Source of the DNA: JACPWY01 sp964603655
GTDB taxonomy: Bacteria > Bdellovibrionota > FAC87 > UBA2466
Length of the DNA stretch: 64,000 nucleotides
NCBI GenBank assembly: GCA_964603655.1
Contig: CAZRVZ010000045.1
Coordinates: 1 to 64,000 of the forward strand
Reading direction: 5' to 3'
Shown: positions 58,703-64,000 of the stretch, one piece after another
How the letters are laid out: each line of letters opens with the position of its first letter
Position numbering within the stretch: position 1 is the stretch's first letter
Position numbers and translations under genes: made by a program
Notes under the pieces: model-generated
What the model was told of the DNA's origin: nothing
The model's input: only the letters and a program-made list of their open reading frames with translations
Database searches by the model: none

Positions 58703-59928
58703 AGCTCTGCGTATATGGGAAAGCGGAGACAGACATCAGCGATCTCCTGCCTCATGCTCATTACATTTACTGGCGTTGTCAGAACCCGGAAGATCGCATC
58801 GGATAGCCACCGCATCTCATCCCCCCCCAATCCACGAGCCGTAATCGACGGCGTGCCTAAGCGAATCCCGCTGGTGACGAACGGACTCTCCGTTTCGAAG
58901 GGAACCGTGTTCTTGTTCACCGCGAGGCCCACCTCATCTAACATCCCTTCCGCGACCTTTCCGTTCATTTTTTTGGTCCTCAAATCAACAAGCATGAGGT
59001 GATTATCGGTGCCCCCGCTGACCAACTCGAATCCCTTTTCCACCAGTCCGCCCGCAAGTATTTTAGCGTTTTCCACCACTCGCTTTTGGTATTCTTTGAA
59101 CTCCGGCTTTAGTGCCTCGCCAAGCGCCACCGCCTTTGCGGCGATTACGTGCATCAGTGGGCCACCCTGAATCCCGGGGAAGATTTTTGAATTTACTTTT
59201 TTGGCAAACTCCTCCCGACACAAAATAAGCCCGCCCCGCGGACCCCGGAGTGTTTTGTGAGTCGTCGTAGTTACAAAATCAGCATGTGGAATTGGAGACG
59301 GGTGCAGCCCCGCCGCTACCAAACCGGCGATATGAGCCATGTCCACCATGAGGAATGCCCCAACTTCGCGAGCTATCTGACCGAATTTCTCAAAATCTAT
59401 GATGCGCGGGTAGGCGCTTGCTCCGGCGACAATCAGACGTGGCCTGTGCTTGATAGCCAGCGCACGCAATTCGTCATAATCAATTCGGCAATCGCCCGGA
59501 CGAACTCCATAGGGAACTATCTGAAACAGCAAACCCGAAAAATTGACGGGACTGCCGTGTGTTAAATGGCCTCCGTGGGAAAGATTCATACCCAAAATCG
59601 TGTCACCGGGCTTTAACACCGAAAGGTAGACCGCCATGTTCGCCTGTGAACCCGAGTGCGGCTGCACATTGACATGTTCACAGCCAAATAATTTTTTGGC
59701 ACGCGCGATCGCTATCAACTCGACTTCATCGACAAATTGGCAACCGCCATAATAGCGTTTTCCCGGATAACCTTCCGCATACTTGTTAGTCAAAACACTG
59801 CCTTGCGCCTCGAGCACTTCGCGGGAGACGATGTTTTCGCTCGGGATCAATTCCAGCGTAGTCCGTTGGCGATCCAGTTCGCGGTCCATAGAGGCAAATA
59901 CCTCTGGGTCTAATTTCCTGATGCTCAT
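58699..59928 (-). CDS. glyA: Serine hydroxymethyltransferase
   Basis: The 409-residue PLP enzyme has the family sequence LELIPSENIVS, KYAEGYPGKRYYGG, the PLP-lysine motif VTTTTHKTLRGPRGG and VDLRTKKMNGKVAE. It interconverts serine and glycine and loads the one-carbon pool. Length is typical. It overlaps rpiB and nusB by 4 bp each. Confidence 0.98.
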   Translation of the reverse strand: MSIRKLDPEVFASMDRELDRQRTTLELIPSENIVSREVLEAQGSVLTNKYAEGYPGKRYYGGCQFVDEVELIAIARAKKLFGCEHVNVQPHSGSQANMAVYLSVLKPGDTILGMNLSHGGHLTHGSPVNFSGLLFQIVPYGVRPGDCRIDYDELRALAIKHRPRLIVAGASAYPRIIDFEKFGQIAREVGAFLMVDMAHIAGLVAAGLHPSPIPHADFVTTTTHKTLRGPRGGLILCREEFAKKVNSKIFPGIQGGPLMHVIAAKAVALGEALKPEFKEYQKRVVENAKILAGGLVEKGFELVSGGTDNHLMLVDLRTKKMNGKVAEGMLDEVGLAVNKNTVPFETESPFVTSGIRLGTPSITARGLGGDEMRWLSDAIFRVLTTPVNVMSMRQEIADVCLRFPIYAEL

Positions 59929-60365
59929 GCTCGCTTTTCCAAAGATGACAGGAGTTCAATTCTTCGGGCATGACGTCCACCCAGAAATTGCGAACTCAAA
60001 AACGTGCGACAGATGTCGAGCGCAACCTCAGGACCGATAAGACGGGCGCCGAGACACACGATATTGGCATCATTATGCTCGCGTGAAAGCCTGGCCGCCG
60101 TTACATCGGTTACCACCGCGGCCCTCGCACCGAGTACCTTGTTGGCCGCAATTCCAATTCCGATACCAGAGCCGCAAACGAGAATGCCAAGCGCATTTTT
60201 GGAGACGACCTCTCGAGCCGTGAGATCACCAAATTCCGGATAATCGCAGGATTCATCGCTGTGGCAGCCACAGTCGGAAAACTCCCATTGATCACTCTGT
60301 AACTTTGTAACGAGATATCTTTTCAACGCGAAACCCGCATGATCCGAACCGACAAAAATCTTCAT
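59925..60365 (-). CDS. rpiB: Ribose-5-phosphate isomerase B
   Basis: The 146-residue protein has the RpiB/LacAB motifs VGSDHAGFALK, DCGCHSDESCDYPEF, the active-site CGSGIGIGIAANK and REHNDANIVCLGAR. It interconverts ribulose and ribose 5-phosphate. It overlaps fabF and glyA by 4 bp each. The fabF-rpiB-glyA order recurs in deltaproteobacteria. Confidence 0.97.
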   Translation of the reverse strand: MKIFVGSDHAGFALKRYLVTKLQSDQWEFSDCGCHSDESCDYPEFGDLTAREVVSKNALGILVCGSGIGIGIAANKVLGARAAVVTDVTAARLSREHNDANIVCLGARLIGPEVALDICRTFLSSQFLGGRHARRIELLSSLEKRA

Positions 60366-61594
60366 GTACGCTTAAAGATCAGCGACGCATTGGTCCCGCC
60401 GAACCCAAATGAATTGGTCAAAGCAAACTGAATTGTTTTCTCCTGTGGCGTATTCGGCACGAAGTTTAAGTCGCACTCAGGACTGGGATTCTCCAGATTA
60501 ATCGTTGGAGGGGCAGTCTGATTCGTTAACGCCTGCACACAGTACATCGCCTCGACCGCGCCAGCAGCACCGAGCAGGTGCCCAGTCATCGATTTAGTAG
60601 AACTCACCATCAGTTTCCTCGCGTGATCCCCAAACACGCTCTTTAAAGCCTGAGTCTCCATGACATCTCCAATGGGAGTGGATGTACCGTGGGCGTTCAC
60701 GTAATTAATCGCATCTGGTGCCAAGCCCGCGTCCTTTAGAGCTAGCCGCATACACCGTGCCCCGCCCTCACCGTTGGGACTCGGCTGGGTCATGTGGTAG
60801 GCATCGGCGTTAAGGCCGTAACCCACGACCTCGGCCAATAGTGTGGCTCCCCGTTTTTTTGCATGGTCAAACTCTTCCAGAATCAGTACCGCAGCGCCCT
60901 CACCCATAACGAAGCCATCGCGATCGCGATCGAAAGGACGAGACGCTCTTTGGGGTTCCTCATTTCGAGAGGACAGCGCCCTGAGTGCGCAAAATCCCGC
61001 AACTCCCAATTCGCAGATAACCGCCTCAGCTCCGCCCGCGAGCATCACATCGACATCTCCGCGCTGAATCAGGCGATAGGCCTCTCCGATACTGTGAGCG
61101 CTGGAGGAGCATGCGGTAGTGATGCAGGTATTAGGACCTCGAAATCCATATTTTATCGAAATCTGACCGGCTGCCATATTGGCTATTACCATCGGGATAA
61201 AAAAAGGGGACACACGGCGCGGTCCCTTATCCACCAACTCTTGATACTGAGCCTGAATTTCGCCCAGTCCGCCCAGGCCGACACCGATACAGCACCCGAT
61301 TCGATCGAGATCTTCCCTCGACCGATCGATATCGCTCGCCGCAAAGGCCTCATCAGCCGCCACTAGGGCAAACTGAATGAAACGCTCCATCTTCTTGATC
61401 TCTTTTATCGGGATATGTTTTTCGGGCTCGTACCGCTTCACTTCACCGGCAATTCTGCAACTGTACTGCGAAGCATCGAACAGCGAAATGGGGCCAATTC
61501 CAGAAGCTCCCTGCATGAGGGCATTCCAGTTCTCGGGAGCCGTCGATCCAATGGGACTAATGGCCCCGATGCCGGTGACGACTACGCGACCCAT
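60362..61594 (-). CDS. fabF: Beta-ketoacyl-ACP synthase II
   Basis: The 410-residue condensing enzyme has the catalytic Cys in ITTACSSSAHSIGEA, and the two His in NAHGTSTPIGD and STKSMTGHLLGAAGAVE. It elongates fatty acyl chains on ACP. Its start is 5 bp after the acpP stop and it overlaps rpiB by 4 bp. Confidence 0.98.
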   Translation of the reverse strand: MGRVVVTGIGAISPIGSTAPENWNALMQGASGIGPISLFDASQYSCRIAGEVKRYEPEKHIPIKEIKKMERFIQFALVAADEAFAASDIDRSREDLDRIGCCIGVGLGGLGEIQAQYQELVDKGPRRVSPFFIPMVIANMAAGQISIKYGFRGPNTCITTACSSSAHSIGEAYRLIQRGDVDVMLAGGAEAVICELGVAGFCALRALSSRNEEPQRASRPFDRDRDGFVMGEGAAVLILEEFDHAKKRGATLLAEVVGYGLNADAYHMTQPSPNGEGGARCMRLALKDAGLAPDAINYVNAHGTSTPIGDVMETQALKSVFGDHARKLMVSSTKSMTGHLLGAAGAVEAMYCVQALTNQTAPPTINLENPSPECDLNFVPNTPQEKTIQFALTNSFGFGGTNASLIFKRT

Positions 61595-61599
61595 AATGA

Positions 61600-61833
61600 T
61601 TAGTTAACCTTGGTCTTGATATAATTGACGACGTCGTTGACCGTCTTGATTTTTTCGGCGTCTTCATCGGGGATTTCCAGGTCAAATTCCTCTTCCATCG
61701 TCATTACCAATTCCACAATATCCAAGGAGTCGGCACCCAAATCGTCAATAAATGAGGCCTCTGGTGTCACACTCTCCGCATCGACACCCAACTGCTCGAC
61801 AATGATGCCTTTCACCTTTTCGTCTACTGACAT
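61600..61833 (-). CDS. acpP: Acyl carrier protein
   Basis: A 77-residue acidic four-helix protein with the phosphopantetheine attachment Ser in DLGADSLDIVELVM. It carries growing acyl chains. A strong ribosome-binding site (GAGGAGA) and a promoter precede it, making it the first gene of the acpP-fabF-rpiB-glyA-nusB operon. Confidence 0.98.
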   Translation of the reverse strand: MSVDEKVKGIIVEQLGVDAESVTPEASFIDDLGADSLDIVELVMTMEEEFDLEIPDEDAEKIKTVNDVVNYIKTKVN

Positions 61834-61869
61834 ATCCGTCTCCTCAAATGGTTGAAAAAAGTAGGGGCA

Positions 61870-61898
61870 ACTCTACCCCACAAGATTTACCTAAGCAA
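61870..61898 (-). promoter_or_regulatory. Promoter of the acpP operon
   Basis: Minus-strand TTGCTT (61898-61893), 17-bp spacer, TAGAGT (61875-61870), about 37 bp before the acpP start codon. Confidence 0.45.
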
Positions 61899-61918
61899 GC
61901 CGAGGTTCTCTTTGCCAT

Positions 61919-63580
61919 CTACTTGAAATACTTCTGAAAAATAAGGGCTCCCCAGTTTAACATTTTTGAAAACCGGGTATCGGCATAGGCCAAGGGGCCA
62001 AAGACCCACGCTCCATTTACCAATGCATAGTTTTCAAGGAGAACCGGGTCCAACTCGGTTTGAATCTGTAATGCTAACCCTCGGTTTCTGGCGGCACCAG
62101 AGGTATGTCCCTGAAAAACATAGGCAGAGGTTTTCGCAAAACTTTCCTGAATATAGTACGTCGCGGCTTGAGTAATTCGCTCGCTCGAAAGAATCTCACC
62201 GCGCGGTCCAAGCCACTCGACCCGCGCCCACAGCGACCCCGCAATAAATGGACGCAGAGAAAGCGGCTCTCCGGCCGCAGGAAGCGCGGCAATATCCTTC
62301 ATTTTCACGGCAAAAAACCTTTCGCCATAACGATCGTAAACCGTCCACTGGGCACCCTCGATCGCCTTAAGTCTTGGATTTAGGTATTTAAACTGCTCCT
62401 GTGCAGCAGTGAGGGCGACACTCTTTTCAGCCACCTCGTCCCCTTGAACCCACACCCTAAGATACTTTGCGCTCGCTGGAACCCGTAAGGAATGGAATAG
62501 CCCGTCCGGAGCCTCGGTGACCCCGAGTTGCCCCAGAAGTTCGCTAGCCCTCTGAGGGAGATCCGAACCCACTCCATAACGAGCCACACCTTCCAATAGT
62601 TCGGTGAGGTCGATGTTTCCCATGAGATCCTGATGCACGCTATTTTCTTCTTCGAGAAAAATCTTGCCAAAATTTTCAAGCCCTTTGAGATCACCCACAA
62701 ATTTCCACAATGGATCCAGTGCCTGGAGCCGAATGCCAAAGAGTCCGATGGCGGACAGGTCCCCCTCGTCAGCCACCTGCGATCCGCCGCGAGCAAACGA
62801 CCTCAGAAGGTCCCGCCCGGATAAGCGGATGAGAGTCTCAAGATCACCCCAGGAATGTCTGAGCATCGCTTCATAATCAAAAGACATGTAACTCATCTGA
62901 GTACTGGCTGCGGTTAGGTAATGGGCTAGGTTTCGCAGAGAGTAGGCAATCTCCATAACCCCCCCGCGGCAGGTATCCATCACTACCCAATCTAGCTTCG
63001 CTCCGCCCAATGACTCAGCCAGAGACTCAGAAAGACTGGTCTCCAGATCGTTGATCGGCATGAGACTGAAATTTCTTTCGGGAGCCGTCGAATGGGCCGC
63101 AAATCCTGGACGGAAGTCCTGCATCACTCCTCTCCACCCCCACGAGTGGCCAAGTAGAAATAATGCAGTGTGATCGGCAGGGTAATTCGCCATGCCCCAC
63201 CGCACAAAATGGGCGAGTTCCTGCCCCGAGGCCGAATCACTCTCTTTGTCGCCCCGCCAAACTATCGGTGACGCAATTTTTAACGTCGAATAATCCCCGG
63301 GAATTACCGGGCCGGGAAAATGGCCAATCTCATACCGCACGGCCGGCTCCTCAACCATCATTTCTCCCGACTCGTCAAAATGAAAATCGGCGTGGGCGAC
63401 AATCCAACGATCATCGGTTGACCCTACTTGTTCCATCTTTCTGAGGGGGACTCGGGAGTAACGATCGATCTCGGCCTCATCACCCGCGACGTAGACCAAC
63501 ACGGTCCACGCTTTTTTAGGCTGAGCACCGGTGGCTGAAATACCCATTAAGAATGAAAATACGACCACTAGCCAACCCAT
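61919..63580 (-). CDS. Exported clostripain-family (C11) cysteine peptidase
   Basis: The ~553-residue protein has a signal peptide (MGWLVVVFSFLMGISATGA) and a clan CD caspase-like domain: TVLVYVAGDEAE at the first strand, the catalytic His in LFLLGHSWGWRG (about residue 143) and the catalytic Cys in WVVMDTCRGGVMEIAYSLR (about 203). Family C11 enzymes cleave after Arg or Lys. The C-terminal ~250 residues probably form a beta-rich extension. The open frame begins with GTG at 63586; I use the ATG two codons in, which has GGGGGTG upstream. Likely secreted or periplasmic; it is divergent from udgB. Confidence 0.88.
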   Translation of the reverse strand: MGWLVVVFSFLMGISATGAQPKKAWTVLVYVAGDEAEIDRYSRVPLRKMEQVGSTDDRWIVAHADFHFDESGEMMVEEPAVRYEIGHFPGPVIPGDYSTLKIASPIVWRGDKESDSASGQELAHFVRWGMANYPADHTALFLLGHSWGWRGVMQDFRPGFAAHSTAPERNFSLMPINDLETSLSESLAESLGGAKLDWVVMDTCRGGVMEIAYSLRNLAHYLTAASTQMSYMSFDYEAMLRHSWGDLETLIRLSGRDLLRSFARGGSQVADEGDLSAIGLFGIRLQALDPLWKFVGDLKGLENFGKIFLEEENSVHQDLMGNIDLTELLEGVARYGVGSDLPQRASELLGQLGVTEAPDGLFHSLRVPASAKYLRVWVQGDEVAEKSVALTAAQEQFKYLNPRLKAIEGAQWTVYDRYGERFFAVKMKDIAALPAAGEPLSLRPFIAGSLWARVEWLGPRGEILSSERITQAATYYIQESFAKTSAYVFQGHTSGAARNRGLALQIQTELDPVLLENYALVNGAWVFGPLAYADTRFSKMLNWGALIFQKYFK

Positions 63581-63642
63581 GTTCACCCCCGAGCAATGAA
63601 AGGTTGCATTTTCGAATCGATCCGTTTGAATTTCAACGAGAA

Positions 63643-64000
63643 ATGTCGTGGAAAAACCTCAATCAGCAAATAATTAAGTGTCAGCGATGCCCCAGGTTAC
63701 TAACGCATTGCGTCTCGATCGCTCGTCAAAAGAAACGGCAGTTCGCAGGCGATGTTTATTGGGGACGTCCGGTTCCCGGCTTCGGAGCCGGAGACGCTTC
63801 ACTCTGGATTATCGGATTGGCTCCAGCCGCTCATGGCGCCAACCGAACCGGCCGCATGTTTACCGGTGATAGTAGCGGAGACTGGCTCTTTTCGGCCCTC
63901 AATCGGGTAGGTCTTGCGCGACTCGGCACCTCTCAATCAAAACTCGACGGTAATGCATTAATACACACCTATATTTCGGCAGCTGCCAGGTGTGCGCCAC
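63643..64000 (+). CDS. udgB: Family 5 uracil-DNA glycosylase, 3' end outside window
   Basis: The ATG at 63643 opens a frame that runs off the window after 119 codons. It starts MSWKNLNQQIIKCQRCPRLL then THC, giving the CxxC plus downstream Cys of the 4Fe-4S cluster found in family 4/5 UDGs, followed by VYWGRPVPGFG, the catalytic-pocket motif GLAPAAHGANRTGRMFTGD and SGDWLF, which is characteristic of UdgB rather than family 4. UdgB removes uracil and some other deaminated bases. The C-terminal half, including the second active-site motif, is not in the window. Confidence 0.9.
   Translation, partial: MSWKNLNQQIIKCQRCPRLLTHCVSIARQKKRQFAGDVYWGRPVPGFGAGDASLWIIGLAPAAHGANRTGRMFTGDSSGDWLFSALNRVGLARLGTSQSKLDGNALIHTYISAAARCAP

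Overview
The window is one continuous bacterial chromosome segment of intermediate GC. Gene density is high and many genes sit in tight operons with 4-bp ATGA/GTGA stop-start overlaps. The combination points to a Gram-negative deltaproteobacterial or Bdellovibrionota-type organism: rimP-nusA-infB-rbfA-truB-rpsO-pnp-M16 peptidase-dut, acpP-fabF-rpiB-glyA-nusB, an FlhG-like ATPase followed by a J-like/HTH_25 protein, RluA and PgeF, a PSRP-type dikinase regulator, and many Sec-exported proteins and lipoproteins. This assignment is inferred from gene content and order, not from a marker-gene search. No rRNA, tRNA, complete IS element, prophage or CRISPR array was found.

Layout. 1-7.3 kb (minus strand): recN, a secreted protein, an Rsm22-like methyltransferase in an operon with a zincin-type lipoprotein, and an exported dipeptidyl-peptidase III homologue. 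7.2-9.9 kb: a VapBC-type toxin-antitoxin pair, an exported FAD oxidoreductase and a SEC-C remnant. 9.9-15.0 kb: a sigma-54 response regulator with its membrane histidine kinase, and a GT-C-like membrane glycosyltransferase. 15.2-18.3 kb (plus): FlhG-like ATPase, J-like/HTH protein, RluA-family synthase, pgeF. 18.2-21.5 kb (minus): acetyltransferase, SurA-N-like protein, ridA, a small helical protein, a START/RatA-like protein, glpX. 21.7-32.9 kb: a DciA-like protein (plus), then the minus-strand operon from rimP to dut; pnp carries a long repeat-encoded Asp-Arg-Gly-rich tail. 33-35.7 kb: a class A penicillin-binding protein.

35.7-54.2 kb is the accessory part: about 18 kb holding a small ribbon-helix-helix-like gene and exported proteins that I cannot assign, including single proteins of 1244 and 3515 residues, plus a lipoprotein that resembles a 5'-nucleotidase-type metallophosphatase but lacks most metal ligands. 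Three of the proteins combine a signal peptide, long soluble stretches and a mid-protein cluster of hydrophobic segments. This is the best candidate in the window for an undescribed envelope system.

54.2-57.9 kb: the ppsR - 2-hydroxyacid dehydrogenase - hflX cluster is bracketed by two large palindromic elements: a perfect 38-bp inverted repeat, and a 184-bp MITE-like element directly against the hflX start codon. 57.9-61.9 kb: acpP-fabF-rpiB-glyA-nusB plus an M17-N-like protein. 61.9-63.6 kb: an exported clostripain-type protease. The window ends inside a family 5 uracil-DNA glycosylase gene.

Other regulatory points of note: the rimP reading frame opens onto an ATT codon that sits in the loop of a terminator-like hairpin behind a strong ribosome-binding site; two genes (vapB and the RHH-like gene) have promoter-like sequences that predict leaderless mRNAs; and a near-identical 22-bp motif lies upstream of both recN and the peptidase M49 gene.
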